The notes: generated by a model not told the origin, from the sequence alone. Shown: positions 42,701 to 53,059, numbered from the stretch's first letter. The stretch is DNA of 64,000 nucleotides from Dechloromonas denitrificans (GCF_020510685.1 NZ_CP075185.1:1426001-1490000); one strand, 5' to 3'. Translations and numbers: made by a program.

Positions 42701-44783
42701 CCAGCGTCAGCATCAGTTCGCCCTGGGCATGGTGCGGCTTGGCCCGGGCCGAACGACGGCGCTGGTAGGTGCCCTGGCTGTTCATGTCCCAGCCCTGCTG
42801 GTTGTCGGCGAGGTAGAACTTCAAGCCTTCGGTGATGACCCGTTTTTTCAGCTTGGGATCGAGGACCGGGAAGGCCAGTTCGATGCGTTTGAAGAAATTG
42901 CGCTCCATCCAGTCGGCGCTCGACAGATAGACGTTTTCCTTGCCGCCGGCGTAGAAATAGGAGATCCGGTGATGTTCGAGAAAACGCCCAATGATCGAAC
43001 GGACGCGAATGTTCTCCGATAGCCCCGGTACGCCTGGGCGCAGCGCACAGACGCCGCGGACGATGAGGTCGACCTTGACGCCGGCCTGCGACGCTTCATA
43101 GAGCGCGTTGATCACTTCGGGTTCGAGCAGCGAGTTCATCTTGGCGACGATCAGCGCCTTCTTGCCGGCACGGGCCGCTTCGGTTTCGCCGCGGATCGCG
43201 GCGACGACATTCGGCTGAAGTGTAAACGGCGCCTGCCACAGGTGCTTCAGCGTGCGCGCCTTGCCCAGCCCGGTCAGTTGCTTGAAAACCTCGCTGACGT
43301 CGTGGGTGATTTCCTCGTTGGCGGTCATCAGGCCGAAGTCGGAGTAAAGCCGGGCGGTGCGCGGGTGGTAGTTGCCGGTGCCGAGGTGGGCGTAGCGTTT
43401 CAGACCGCTGTCCTCGCGGCGGACGATGAGCAGCGCCTTGGCGTGCGTCTTGTAGCCGACCACGCCATAGACGACATGGGCGCCGACTTCTTCCAGCTTG
43501 GTCGCCCAGCTGATGTTGGCTTCCTCGTCGAAGCGCGCCATCAGTTCGACGACGACGGTGACTTCCTTGCCGTTCTGGGCAGCGCGGATCAGCGACTGCA
43601 TCAATACCGAGTCGGTGCCGGTGCGGTAAACCGTCATCTTGATGGCGACGACCTGCGGGTCGAGGGCCGCCTGATTCAGTAGTTCGATGACCGGTGCGAA
43701 GGACTGGTACGGGTGGTGCAGCAGGATGTCGTTGCGCCGGACGCTGTCGAATATATTGGCGCCCTTGCCGACCGCCTTGGGCAGGCCGGGAGCGAACGAC
43801 GGAAATTTCATGTCCGGGCGATCGACCCAGTCCGGCACCTGCATCAGGCGGACGAGGTTGACCGGCCCCTGGACGCGGTAAAGGTCGCCGTTCTTGAGCG
43901 CGAACTGGGCCAGCAGGAATTCGGTCATCGCCGGCGAGCAGTTGTCGGCAACTTCAAGGCGGACGGCGTCGCCAAAGTGGCGGTGCGGCAGTTCGCCCTG
44001 CAGCTTGGTCCGCAGATTGGTGACTTCTTCCTCGTCGACGAACAGGTCGGAGTTGCGCGTGGCGCGGAACTGGTAGCAGCCAAGCACCGTCATGCCGGTG
44101 AATAGCTCACCGACGAACTCGTGCAGGATCGATGACAGGAAGACGAAACCGTATTCGCAGCCGGCCAGTTCCTCCGGCAGCTGGATGACGCGCGGCAGGA
44201 CGCGTGGTGCCTGGACGATGGCCGAGTTGGAACTGCGGCCGAAGGCATCCTTGCCTTCCAGTTCGATGGCGAAATTGAGGCTCTTGTTGAGCACCTTCGG
44301 GAACGGATGCGACGGGTCGAGTCCGATCGGCGTCAGTACCGGCACCATTTCGCGGATGAAGTAATTGCGGATCCACTCGCGCTGCGCCTCGTTCCAGGTC
44401 GACCGGCGCAGGAAACGGATGCCCTGGTCGGCCAGGGCCGGCAGGATGACGTCGTTCAGGTGCTGGTACTGCTCGGTGACGATGGCATGCGCCTCGGCCG
44501 AGACCATCCGGTAGGCTTCCTGAGGGGTCTTGCCGTCAGTGGTGACGATCGGCGCCTTGGCGCGGACCTGTTCCTTCAGGCCGGCCATGCGGATTTCGAA
44601 GAATTCGTCGAGATTGCTCGAGACGATGCATAGAAAGCGCAAGCGTTCGAGCAGCGGGACGCGCTCGTCTTCGGCTTGGGCAAGAACCCGACGATTGAAA
44701 GCGAGCAGCCCAAGTTCGCGGTTGAGATAGTTCTCGGTCGGGAAGCGGGGTTTTGGGTGGGGATGGGTCATCGCGCGCTCCAT
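42690..44783 (-). CDS. ppk: Polyphosphate kinase 1
   Basis: 697 residues (an ATG four codons in is also possible), normal PPK1 length. It makes polyphosphate from ATP reversibly. N-terminal domain opens with ENYLNRELGLLAFNRRVL; the PLD-like catalytic part has VYGVVGYKTHAKALLIVRR with the autophosphorylated His, HLGTGNYHPRTARLYSD, and DLIVRGVCALRPG. All key elements are present. The 3' end overlaps the small Cys-containing gene. Confidence 0.96.
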   Translation of the reverse strand: MERAMTHPHPKPRFPTENYLNRELGLLAFNRRVLAQAEDERVPLLERLRFLCIVSSNLDEFFEIRMAGLKEQVRAKAPIVTTDGKTPQEAYRMVSAEAHAIVTEQYQHLNDVILPALADQGIRFLRRSTWNEAQREWIRNYFIREMVPVLTPIGLDPSHPFPKVLNKSLNFAIELEGKDAFGRSSNSAIVQAPRVLPRVIQLPEELAGCEYGFVFLSSILHEFVGELFTGMTVLGCYQFRATRNSDLFVDEEEVTNLRTKLQGELPHRHFGDAVRLEVADNCSPAMTEFLLAQFALKNGDLYRVQGPVNLVRLMQVPDWVDRPDMKFPSFAPGLPKAVGKGANIFDSVRRNDILLHHPYQSFAPVIELLNQAALDPQVVAIKMTVYRTGTDSVLMQSLIRAAQNGKEVTVVVELMARFDEEANISWATKLEEVGAHVVYGVVGYKTHAKALLIVRREDSGLKRYAHLGTGNYHPRTARLYSDFGLMTANEEITHDVSEVFKQLTGLGKARTLKHLWQAPFTLQPNVVAAIRGETEAARAGKKALIVAKMNSLLEPEVINALYEASQAGVKVDLIVRGVCALRPGVPGLSENIRVRSIIGRFLEHHRISYFYAGGKENVYLSSADWMERNFFKRIELAFPVLDPKLKKRVITEGLKFYLADNQQGWDMNSQGTYQRRRSARAKPHHAQGELMLTLGGG

Positions 44784-44970
44784 GTTATTTATAAAGTATA
44801 TGCCTCAAGCCCATCATTTTGTTGCATTAATGTTTCAGTTCGATGACGGTTGGCGGCTTGCCGAGGTCATCGATGCCTTCCCCCGATTGATTTGGCAAAC
44901 GGCCCGGAAAGGCCATTTTCCGCCGTGCTGATTTATAGTCACCGATTCAGAGCCACCGATGGAGAGAGAT

Positions 44971-45954
44971 ATGTTCAAGGGAATACTGATCAACAAGGAT
45001 GAAGCCGGCTATCGCGCCGCCCTCGAGGAAATCGACGAAGCGCAGTTGCCGGAAGACGACGTCACGGTCCGGGTCGAGTGGTCGACGCTCAATTACAAGG
45101 ACGGTCTGGCGATCACCGGCAAATCGCCGGTCGTCCGCCGCTTTCCGATGGTGCCGGGGATCGACTTTGCCGGTACGGTGAGCGCCAGCAGCCACCCGAA
45201 ATGGCAGGTCGGCGACCAGGTGATCCTGAATGGCTGGGGCGTCGGTGAAACCCACTGGGGCGGGCTGGCGCAAGTGGCGCGCGTCCGCGGCGACTGGCTG
45301 GTGCCGCTGCCCAAGGCTTTCAGCACCCGTCAGGCGATGGCCATCGGCACCGCCGGCTATACCGCGATGCTCTGCGTCCTGGCCCTGGAACGCCACGGCA
45401 TCAAGCCGGCCGACGGCGAAATACTGGTTACCGGGGCCAATGGCGGGGTCGGCAGTGTCGCCATCGCGCTGCTTGCCAAGCTCGGCTATCAGGTCGTCGC
45501 ATCGACCGGCCGGGCGGCCGAAGAGGCTCATCTGAAGGCGCTCGGCGCCGCCGCCATCATCGATCGCAACGAACTGTCGGCGCCGGGCAAGCCGCTCGGT
45601 AAGGAACGTTGGGCCGGGGTCGTCGATGCCGTCGGCAGCCATACGCTGGCCAATGCCTGCGCCACGACCAAGTATCGCGGCGCCGTGGCCGCCTGTGGTC
45701 TGGCTCAGGGCATGGATTTTCCGTCGAGTGTCGCCCCTTTCATCCTGCGCGGCGTGACGCTGTACGGGATCGACAGCGTGATGGCGCCGCTGGCCGTGCG
45801 TCTGGAAGCCTGGCAACGTCTGGCGCAAGACCTCGATATCGCCAAGCTCGATGAGATCAGCCGCGAAATCGGGCTGAACGAGGCGATTGCAGTCGGGGCC
45901 GAGCTGCTCGAGGGCAAGGTGCGCGGTCGCGTCGTGGTCGATGTGAATCGTTAA
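44971..45954 (+). CDS. acuI: Acrylyl-CoA reductase/quinone oxidoreductase, YhdH/AcuI family
   Basis: 327 residues from the ATG at 44971, with GGAGAGAG just upstream. Medium-chain dehydrogenase lacking catalytic zinc: [33 protein letters not shown] loop [14 protein letters not shown], and AACGLAQG. AcuI enzymes reduce acrylyl-CoA to propionyl-CoA with NADPH; YhdH is the close relative. The precise substrate is not decided by sequence. Stands alone. Confidence 0.85.
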   Translation: MFKGILINKDEAGYRAALEEIDEAQLPEDDVTVRVEWSTLNYKDGLAITGKSPVVRRFPMVPGIDFAGTVSASSHPKWQVGDQVILNGWGVGETHWGGLAQVARVRGDWLVPLPKAFSTRQAMAIGTAGYTAMLCVLALERHGIKPADGEILVTGANGGVGSVAIALLAKLGYQVVASTGRAAEEAHLKALGAAAIIDRNELSAPGKPLGKERWAGVVDAVGSHTLANACATTKYRGAVAACGLAQGMDFPSSVAPFILRGVTLYGIDSVMAPLAVRLEAWQRLAQDLDIAKLDEISREIGLNEAIAVGAELLEGKVRGRVVVDVNR

Positions 45955-45983
45955 GGCCCGGGCGACGCATCCGCCAGTCCCGG

Positions 45984-47318
45984 CTAACGGGAATGGCGGA
46001 TGGCGTTCGGTTCGGTCGGGCTGAGCGCGGTCAGCATGGTGCCGAGTTTGGCCTCGGTCTCGGCCAGTTCGAGCCAGGCGTCGGAACCGGCGACGATGCC
46101 GGCGCCGGCCTGCAGTTCGGCGGTGTTGCCATCGAGCAGGACGCTGCGTAGGGCGACCGAAAACTCACCGCTGCCATCGGCGCTCAATTGCCCGAAGCCG
46201 CCGCTGTACCAGCCGTGGCGTTGTTCCTGGTGGTCGCTCAGCCAGTCGAGGGCGGGGGCGACGGGAAAACCGCCGACGGCCGGTGTCGGGTGCAGGGTAC
46301 GGACAAGGTCGAAGAGGGTGGTTCCCGCTTTTACCGTGGCCGAGATCCGGCTGCGCAAATGGCGCAACTCGCCGGCCGGGTGCTCGCGCGCCGCGCCGAC
46401 TTCGGGCGGGGCGAGGCAAAGCGGGGCGAGGGCCGTGCAAACCGCGTGCACGACGAATGCCTGTTCGCGCCGGTTTTTCTGTTCGGCGAGCGCCATTGAG
46501 CCAGGCCAGGCGGTACCGGCCAGCGCATCGGCATCGACTCGCCGGTCGGTCAGGCGAACCAGTCGTTCCGGCGTTGCTCCGAGGAAGGTCTGCTGGCCGT
46601 TGCCGTGCGCGTAGATCAGGCTGTTCGGTTGTTGGCCGACTAGGCAGCCGAGAATGTGGGCGGGCGAAAAGGACCGGCTGGCCTTGATTTTCCGGCTGCG
46701 GGCAAGGACCAGCTTGTCGATGCGGCCGCCTGCGATGTCGCGCAAGGCGATGTTTACCCGGGCCACCCAGGCGCGCTCGGCGAGCGTTTCCGGGCGTCTT
46801 TCCAGCAGTTCGGCGGCATAGGGCCGGGCCGGAGAGTTCAAGCACAGCTGCCAGTCGGCTACCGCTTGCCCGATGCGCCCGGCCGGAACGCTCAGGGTGG
46901 CCGAGCAGGCCCCGTCAATGCACTCCAGCAGGATGGCCGGAACGGCGAGCAGGGCGTTGGGCAGTGGGCCATTGCTGGTGGCGTCGAAGGCGAAGCCGGC
47001 AAAGGCCAGTGGTCGCCGTTCATGTCGCCAGTGCTGGCAAAGCCCGGCAAAGGCGCTGTCGAGGGCGGCAAAGCGGTTGGCCCCGGCGCTGGCCAGCTGA
47101 AAGGCATGGCCGATGCCGAGCCGGAATTCGTTCCGGGCGGGCAGCGCGCGATACCAGAAGGGTAGGCCGCCCGGCAACTGGTCCAGCCAGTCGGTGTCGA
47201 GCTTGCCGAGATCGAGATGCAGGCTGAGCGGGGCCGAAGCGGGGGCGCCGCCGGCCAGCTGGTGCAGGCGGTTGAGCAGTTCCGGCGCGGCCAGTTGCCG
47301 GTGTAGTCGGTCGATCAC
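45984..47318 (-). CDS. menF: Isochorismate synthase (menaquinone pathway)
   Basis: 444 residues. Chorismate-utilising fold: LVLARSRKIKASRSFSP, GATPERLVRL, ALAGTAWPG, RREQAFVV, LHPTPAVGGFP, WYSGGFG. It turns chorismate into isochorismate, the first step to menaquinone. It overlaps menE by ATGA, so the two are coupled. EntC-type use is unlikely given menE next door. Confidence 0.88.
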   Translation of the reverse strand: MIDRLHRQLAAPELLNRLHQLAGGAPASAPLSLHLDLGKLDTDWLDQLPGGLPFWYRALPARNEFRLGIGHAFQLASAGANRFAALDSAFAGLCQHWRHERRPLAFAGFAFDATSNGPLPNALLAVPAILLECIDGACSATLSVPAGRIGQAVADWQLCLNSPARPYAAELLERRPETLAERAWVARVNIALRDIAGGRIDKLVLARSRKIKASRSFSPAHILGCLVGQQPNSLIYAHGNGQQTFLGATPERLVRLTDRRVDADALAGTAWPGSMALAEQKNRREQAFVVHAVCTALAPLCLAPPEVGAAREHPAGELRHLRSRISATVKAGTTLFDLVRTLHPTPAVGGFPVAPALDWLSDHQEQRHGWYSGGFGQLSADGSGEFSVALRSVLLDGNTAELQAGAGIVAGSDAWLELAETEAKLGTMLTALSPTEPNAIRHSR

Positions 47319-48580
47319 GCCGCGCTCCCGGTTTCGGCCGCCAGGCGGCGCAGGGCGGCGCGCTCCAGCTTGCCGGTCGGATTGCGCGGCAGGCGTTCGA
47401 GAAACAGCAGCTGGCGCGGCACGGCGGCGGCCGGCAGGTGCTGCCGGGCATGGGCGAGCAGCGCCGCCGGTTCGGCCGGGCCGACGATCAGGGCGACTAC
47501 CAGGTCGCCCCAGATCGGGTCGGGGCGGCCGGTGACGGCGACATCGCGGACGCCCGGGCAGGCGGCGAGACAGGATTCGACTTCGAGCGGATGAACATTG
47601 CGGCCACCGCTGACCAGCATGTCGTCGGCCCGCCCGGTGACGGTCAGCCGGCCGTCGGCCGCGAGCTCGCCGAGGTCGCCGGTGGTCAGCCAGCCGTCGG
47701 CATCGGCTCCGCCGCCGTTGAGGTAGCCGAGCATCACCTGCGGGCCGCGCAGCTGGATGCGGCCATCGTTGCCGATGCGGATTTCATGACCCGGCATCGG
47801 CCGGCCGACCAGACCTTCGCGCCACGGGCCATCGGCCGGCGCATGGGTGGCCAGCTGGGCCGCGGTTTCGCTCATGCCGTAGCTGGGAAACAGCGGCCAG
47901 CCGGCGGCGCAGGCCGCTTGATAGAGCGGCAAGGACAGCGCGGCGCCGCCAATCAGCGTAACGCGCAGGCTGGCCGGCGGCTTGACGCCGAGTTCGAGCA
48001 GGCGGGCGAGCATGGCCGGGACCAGCGAGATGTGGGTTACCGGCTGGCGGGCCAGGTCGTCGGCCACCGCCTGGGCGGCAAAGCCATCGTGCAGCAGGAC
48101 CGTCGCCGCCGCCCGGGCGCAGCGCCAGAGAATCGACTGGCCGCCGATGTGATAGAGCGGCAGGCAGTTCAGCCAGCGGTCGCCGGGGCCGAGCGGCAGA
48201 TGTTGGTTGGCGGCCGTAGCGGCGGCGTCGAGCTGGGCATTGCCGAGCAGCACAGCGCGCGGCTGGCCTTCGCTGCCGCTGGTCGAGATGATCAGGGCGA
48301 TGCCGGGCAGCTTGGCGTCGGTCGCCGGCGGCTCCCGGTCCACCGGCCAGAATGGCCGCTTTGCCTGGCTGCAGGCATAGGCCTGGTGGGCCAGGTGGAG
48401 GCTGTCGCCGCGTTCGACTGCGGCGTCTTGCGCGCCGTCGTGCGGTGCGGCCCGATGCTGCATCTCGGCCAGCAGTTCGCCGAACGACCAGGATCGTTCG
48501 GCGGCCAGCAGGGCGGGGGCGTCCGGGTATTGGTCAGCCGCCCGGTGCAGGTGTTGCGCGAGTGAATTATGGGTTGCCAT
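47315..48580 (-). CDS. menE: O-succinylbenzoate--CoA ligase
   Basis: 421 residues from the ATG at 48580; the longer frame has no support. ANL-family adenylating enzyme: P-loop ALIISTSGSEGQPRAV, PLYHIGGQSILWR, SYGMSETAAQLA, GWLTTGDLGEL, GRADDMLVSGGRNVHP and the C-terminal RNPTGKLERAAL with catalytic Lys. It activates o-succinylbenzoate with CoA in menaquinone synthesis. Linked to menF downstream; other men genes are not in the window. Confidence 0.88.
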   Translation of the reverse strand: MATHNSLAQHLHRAADQYPDAPALLAAERSWSFGELLAEMQHRAAPHDGAQDAAVERGDSLHLAHQAYACSQAKRPFWPVDREPPATDAKLPGIALIISTSGSEGQPRAVLLGNAQLDAAATAANQHLPLGPGDRWLNCLPLYHIGGQSILWRCARAAATVLLHDGFAAQAVADDLARQPVTHISLVPAMLARLLELGVKPPASLRVTLIGGAALSLPLYQAACAAGWPLFPSYGMSETAAQLATHAPADGPWREGLVGRPMPGHEIRIGNDGRIQLRGPQVMLGYLNGGGADADGWLTTGDLGELAADGRLTVTGRADDMLVSGGRNVHPLEVESCLAACPGVRDVAVTGRPDPIWGDLVVALIVGPAEPAALLAHARQHLPAAAVPRQLLFLERLPRNPTGKLERAALRRLAAETGSAA

Positions 48581-48746
48581 AAGCGATCGATTATACAAAG
48601 CCGCCGGCCGGCGCAAGGCGAGGCAGATCAATAATTGCGGCGGATTAGCCCTATCGGCAGGACTTTAACTGACTTGAGCGCACCGCGACTGACACGAGCG
48701 ACGCGAGCCGGTACCATGCAGACATCAACCAACAGCATATCTATCG

Positions 48747-49262
48747 ATGGGGGAGGCTAGCGTGAGCTCGGAATTATTACTGCTCAAGGCGATTCGTTCC
48801 GGTCGCCTGGCCGATGTGCAGGCGGCGCTGGCGGCCGGGGCGCCGGCCGAACTGGCCGATGGCCAGGGCGATCCGGGCTTGCCGATGGGGATCGCCTGTT
48901 TCATGGGCTTTGGCGATATTGTGCGCGAACTGGTCAAACACGGTGGCAAGGTCAATCTGGGCGACAACCGGCTGCCGACATCGCCCTTGAGCATGGCGCT
49001 GCGCGGCGGGCGGACCGAGGTTTTCCGGACGCTGGTTGAATTGGGTGCCGAAGTGCCACCCGGTATGAGCGGCGGCCTGACCGAACAGGAATTGACGCTG
49101 GCGCAATGGAAGGCGCAGCGCGATGGTTATCTGGTCGGAGCTGCCGAGAGCGGCGTCGACGAGGCGCCAGTCATCGAGGAAATCGAAGCGCAGAGCTGCT
49201 TCGGTACCGATACGCAGGTGCTGGAGGCCGACGTCTTGCGGGCCGTCCGGGAAAGTCGCTGA
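48747..49262 (+). CDS. Ankyrin-repeat protein
   Basis: 171 residues; a GTG 5 codons in (VSSELLLLKAIRSG) is an alternative start. At least three ankyrin-like units: LLKAIRSGRLADVQAALAAG, GIACFMGFGDIVRELVKHG and PLSMALRGGRTEVFRTLVELG. The tail is acidic (VDEAPVIEEIEAQ). Cytoplasmic scaffold by fold; partner unknown. Convergent with the next gene. Confidence 0.85.
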   Translation: MGEASVSSELLLLKAIRSGRLADVQAALAAGAPAELADGQGDPGLPMGIACFMGFGDIVRELVKHGGKVNLGDNRLPTSPLSMALRGGRTEVFRTLVELGAEVPPGMSGGLTEQELTLAQWKAQRDGYLVGAAESGVDEAPVIEEIEAQSCFGTDTQVLEADVLRAVRESR

Positions 49263-49307
49263 GGCGGCTGGCCGGCCCGTAGCCGGGGCCATTCGCCGAG
49301 GACCAGG

Positions 49308-50273
49308 TCAGGCCGGGAGCGGCGCCGGGATCATCGGCACCAGGCCGGTTTTCAGGTAGACCTCGCAGCGCTCGATGTATTCACGGGTGCTTTTCGGCAT
49401 CGGGGTTCTGGCGCGCGTGATGTAAAAAACCAGATCGCGGCCGTTGCGAATCAATTGCAGGCCATCCGAAATATTGTGGGCGGCGCAAGCCTGATCGACC
49501 AGGGCTGGCTGCGGCGCATAGTTGGCCAGGCGTTCGGCCGCCGTGACCAAGCGGGACCAGACCTCGAAAATGTCCGGGTCGGTGCGCAGGGTTTCGGTCT
49601 TCACCTTGGCGGCGTTGGCGAAGTCGCGAATCGGCGACTCGATGGTGGCAAAGGGGGCAATCTGCGTGAAGTTGGCGACCATCGCATTGGCGATTTTGTC
49701 GATGTCGCGCATGCTCTGGCCGATCTTGATGTAGCGGCTTTCGTAGAAGTCTTCGACCGGAATCGAAAAAGCGCGGAACGGTTCGCCCCACAGCTCGTCG
49801 ATCCCCTCGTCGCCGCTGCGGTGCAGCACGAAGCGGCCGAGTTCCATGGCTTCGAGCAGGCAATTGCCACATTCGCGCATCAGCGCATCGTCACTGCGGA
49901 TTTCGATACCGTCGCCCTGCAGTTCGACCAGTTTCCGGAAAATGTCGGTTGCCCGGTTGAACAGCGTACCGGCCAGCATCGCTCCCTTGACGCGCCGCCG
50001 ACCGGGATCGGTTTCCTCGGTATAGGCCTGGCGCGCTTCGGCCAGCCGGGTGCCCGGAATGTTCAGGCCGTGTTCGGTATGGTTGAACAGGCGGCGGGTC
50101 AGCGCTTCGATCAGGCGCTTCTTGGCATCGAGTGAATCGGCCGGAACCGGGTAGCTCTTGATCCAGTAGCCATCGTAGAACACACGTTCCTCGCCGTTGA
50201 TGAGCCGGCGAGTTCCCTCGGGCGGGGTTTCATCGGAGATCGGGGCGCGGTCAAGGAGGTGCACGATGGTCAT
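49308..50273 (-). CDS. Conserved hypothetical protein
   Basis: 321 residues, not recognised. The N-terminus holds NGEERVFYDGYWIKSYPVP, followed by a mainly helical body (DAKKRLIEALTRRLFNH, RRRVKGAMLAGTLFNRATD) and an acidic-aromatic segment (EDFYESRYIKIGQSMRDID). No signal peptide or membrane helix. Codon use is like the core genes. It stands as a single gene. Confidence 0.75.
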   Translation of the reverse strand: MTIVHLLDRAPISDETPPEGTRRLINGEERVFYDGYWIKSYPVPADSLDAKKRLIEALTRRLFNHTEHGLNIPGTRLAEARQAYTEETDPGRRRVKGAMLAGTLFNRATDIFRKLVELQGDGIEIRSDDALMRECGNCLLEAMELGRFVLHRSGDEGIDELWGEPFRAFSIPVEDFYESRYIKIGQSMRDIDKIANAMVANFTQIAPFATIESPIRDFANAAKVKTETLRTDPDIFEVWSRLVTAAERLANYAPQPALVDQACAAHNISDGLQLIRNGRDLVFYITRARTPMPKSTREYIERCEVYLKTGLVPMIPAPLPA

Positions 50274-50450
50274 CGATTACGACTTTGGTAATAAGCAGGC
50301 CGATATTCTGAAGCAAAACTCGTGCTGCGCGTCGACTGTTTTGCTAGATCTTGATTATCAACGGTTTATGTTCGGGCTTGCCGCGTCGGGTAGGGCCGCA
50401 GTGAATCCTTTTGGTGCGCCATGCTCCAGTTCGGGGCATCTCGGGTCCGC

Positions 50451-51785
50451 TCAAGCCGGCCAGAGCACCGTCACCGTCAGGCCGCCGGTGACCGCCGTTT
50501 CGCCCAGTTCGAGCCGGGCGCCATGCAATTCGGCGATGCGCGCGACAATCGCCAGCCCCAGTCCGCTGCCCGGCTGGCCGCCCTGGTCGAGGCGATGAAA
50601 ACGGCGCAGCACGGCGGCCCGGTCGTTGACCGGAATACCCGGACCGCTGTCCTGAACGGATAGCCGGCAATGTCCATCGGCTCGGCTCAGGCTGACGCGT
50701 ACCGCGCCACCGTCCGGGGTGTAGCGGATGGCGTTGTCGACGAGGTTGCGGATCAGCACGCGCAGCCATTCGTTCTGGCCGATGACTATGCAGTCGTCCG
50801 CGGCGTCGAGGTCGAAGTCGATATTCTTGCCGAGGATCAGCGGACCGAGGTCGGCGCAGACCGCTTCGGCCAGCCGGCCGAGATCGACCGCTTGCGGATC
50901 GGGCAGACCGGACTCCGGGTCGAGGCGGGCCAGTTGCAGCATCTGGTCGACCAGATGGGAGGCGCGGCTCAGGCCGCTTTGCAGCTGCTGCAGCGAACGG
51001 TCGCGTTCGTCGCCGTCGCGGGCCCGTAGGGCGACCTGCAACTGGGTCTGCAGGGCGGCGAGCGGGGTGCGCAGTTCGTGGGCGGCATCGGCGGTAAACC
51101 GGCGCTCGCCTTCGAGCGCCGTTTCAACGCGCTGAAACAGGCCGTTCAGCGCTTCGAGCATGGTCCGGATTTCTTCCGGTGCCGAGGCCGGGCAGAGCGG
51201 CTGCAACTGCTGCGGGGCGCGGCTGGCGATCTGGCGGGCGATCCCGTCGAGCGAGGCCAGTCCCTGGCGGGTCGCCAGCCAGACCCAGAAGCCGATCAGC
51301 GGCAGCCCGAAAAGGGCCGGGAAGAGCAGGCGCCAGGCGATGTGGCCGATCAGGTCGTCGCGGATGTGGTGGTTTTCGCTGACCTGGACCTGCAGGCCAT
51401 GCGCCTCGTTCCACTGGCTGAAATGCCGCCAGTGGCCTTCCGGACCGCGCGTCTCGGAGAAGCCGTAGGCTTCGGTCAGCGGGGTGGTCGGGGCATTTTT
51501 CGAGCGCATCAGCAACTTGCCGTCGGCTTGCCAGATCTGGAAACGCAGGCGGCGTTGATACTTGTGGGTAATGTCGCCGAGATCCTCGATGCCGTCGCCA
51601 CCGTCGTGACTGGCTAGGGCGAGCAGGGTTTGCGCCGCCTGGGCGAGCTGGGCGTCGAACAGTTCGTCGACTTCATGGTGCGCATCGAGGTAGCTGAAGA
51701 CCATGGTCACCAGCCAGGCGGCGGCGACGCCGCCGAGCAGGAGGCCGAGCAGGCGGCGGCGCAGCGAGAACCAGGCGGTGGTCAC
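50451..51785 (-). CDS. Sensor histidine kinase of the efflux operon
   Basis: 444 residues, QseC/PmrB/TctE style. Two membrane helices (LLGLLLGGVAAAWLVTMVF; LLFPALFGLPLIGFWVWLA) flank a periplasmic sensor of ~125 residues. H-box FTADAAHELRTPLAAL, N-box RNLVDNAIRYTPDGG, G-boxes DSGPGIP and GSGLGLAI. It overlaps the response regulator by 4 bases and is the last gene of the metal-efflux operon. The metal sensed is unknown. Confidence 0.92.
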   Translation of the reverse strand: MTTAWFSLRRRLLGLLLGGVAAAWLVTMVFSYLDAHHEVDELFDAQLAQAAQTLLALASHDGGDGIEDLGDITHKYQRRLRFQIWQADGKLLMRSKNAPTTPLTEAYGFSETRGPEGHWRHFSQWNEAHGLQVQVSENHHIRDDLIGHIAWRLLFPALFGLPLIGFWVWLATRQGLASLDGIARQIASRAPQQLQPLCPASAPEEIRTMLEALNGLFQRVETALEGERRFTADAAHELRTPLAALQTQLQVALRARDGDERDRSLQQLQSGLSRASHLVDQMLQLARLDPESGLPDPQAVDLGRLAEAVCADLGPLILGKNIDFDLDAADDCIVIGQNEWLRVLIRNLVDNAIRYTPDGGAVRVSLSRADGHCRLSVQDSGPGIPVNDRAAVLRRFHRLDQGGQPGSGLGLAIVARIAELHGARLELGETAVTGGLTVTVLWPA

Positions 51786-52438
51786 TTGGCGATGGTGTAG
51801 CCGACGCCGCGCAGCGTACGGATCAGGTCGCTGCCCAGCTTCTTGCGCAGATGGTGAATATGGACTTCGAGGGCATTGCTGTCCGGCTCGTCGCGCCAGC
51901 CATAGATCGATTGTTCGAGCTGGCTGCGGGTCAGTACCCGGCCGGCGCTTTCGAGCAGCATCTGGAGCAGCGAGAATTCGCGGCTCGACAGTTCGACCGC
52001 CTGGCCGGCCAGCGTGACGCTGTGGGCGGCCGGGTCGACGACGATAGACCCGTGCGTCAGCAGCGGGTCGGCGCGCCCGGCGCTGCGCCGGGTCAGGGCG
52101 CGGAGGCGGGCGGTCAGCTCGTCGAGGTCGATCGGCTTGACGAGGTAATCGTCGGCCCCGGCATCGAGCCCGGAGACCTTGTCGCCGGTGGCGTCGCGGG
52201 CGGTCAGGATGAGGATGGGCATGGTCTGGCCGCGTCCGCGGGCCCGGCTTAGCACTTCCATGCCGGAGAGCTTGGGCAGGCCGAGGTCGAGGACGACGAG
52301 ATCGAAAATCTCGCTCTGCAAGGCGTGGTCGGCGGCCATGCCATCTTGCACCCAGTCGACTGCGAAACCGGCCTGGCGCAGGCCGATGGTCAGGCCGTCG
52401 CCGAGCTGGGGATCGTCTTCAACAAGCAGGATGCGCAT
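51782..52438 (-). CDS. OmpR-family response regulator of the efflux operon
   Basis: 218 residues. Receiver: EDDPQLGDGL acidic pair, phospho-Asp in LVVLDLGLPKLSG, LTARDATGDKV, and K in LVKPIDLDEL. C-terminal winged helix: SREFSLLQMLLESAGRVL, EVHIHHLRKKLG. QseB/PmrA-like. A direct repeat of the PmrA/QseB kind lies upstream of the operon's first gene (58817-58833), so it may drive the whole operon including itself. Confidence 0.93.
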   Translation of the reverse strand: MRILLVEDDPQLGDGLTIGLRQAGFAVDWVQDGMAADHALQSEIFDLVVLDLGLPKLSGMEVLSRARGRGQTMPILILTARDATGDKVSGLDAGADDYLVKPIDLDELTARLRALTRRSAGRADPLLTHGSIVVDPAAHSVTLAGQAVELSSREFSLLQMLLESAGRVLTRSQLEQSIYGWRDEPDSNALEVHIHHLRKKLGSDLIRTLRGVGYTIAK

Positions 52439-52450
52439 GGCCGGATTCTA

Positions 52451-53056
52451 TCAGCTGGCGATCAGCCAGCCGGCGGCGACCACCCAGGCCAGCAGCACAA
52501 CGGCGGCGAGCGGCCGGGCCGAGGGGATGGCCTCGTCGGCATTCCCCTTCTTGCGGCCGGTCAGCATGGCGCGTACCAGGTTTTCCTCGTGCAGCAGGCT
52601 GCCCGAGAGGACGCCGGCGAGGTGTATGAAGACGACGGTCAGCATCGCCGTCGCCAGGCCTTCGTGCACTTCTTCCAGCCAGTGGCCGCCGAGCTCGTTG
52701 ACCGTTGCCCAGCCGGTCAGGCCGGTCAGGATGGCGAGGCCGAGCAGCAGGACGATGGCCCAGCTGCCGGCCGGATTGTGGCCGACCTGGTGGGCTGGTT
52801 CGAGTTTGAGCAGGTTGGCCAGGTAGTCCCGGACGGCGGTCGGGCCGCGCACGAAATCGGCAAAGCGGGCATAACGGGTGCCGATGAAGCCCCAGGGCAG
52901 GCGAAAGATGGCGACCGCCAGTACCGTCGCGCCAGCGCCGACATGGAGCCGGCGGAAGTATTCGCTGTCGCCGGTCAGCCAGGCGACGATGAAGCCGCCG
53001 ACCATCAGCCAGTGACCGAGGCGGACCGGCCAGTCCCAGACCAGTATCTTGTGCAT
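52451..53056 (-). CDS. Cytochrome b561-type membrane protein
   Basis: 201 residues. Four helices with His residues for haem: VRLGHWLMVGGFIVAWLTG, RRLHVGAGATVLAVAIF, WAIVLLLGLAILTGLTGW, and VHEGLATAMLTVVFIHLAG; a fifth at the C-terminus. This family (Ni/Fe-hydrogenase type cytochrome b) moves electrons in the membrane. It sits between czcC and the regulators with 3- and 12-base gaps. Its tie to metal efflux is unclear. Confidence 0.88.
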   Translation of the reverse strand: MHKILVWDWPVRLGHWLMVGGFIVAWLTGDSEYFRRLHVGAGATVLAVAIFRLPWGFIGTRYARFADFVRGPTAVRDYLANLLKLEPAHQVGHNPAGSWAIVLLLGLAILTGLTGWATVNELGGHWLEEVHEGLATAMLTVVFIHLAGVLSGSLLHEENLVRAMLTGRKKGNADEAIPSARPLAAVVLLAWVVAAGWLIAS

Positions 53057-53059
53057 GGC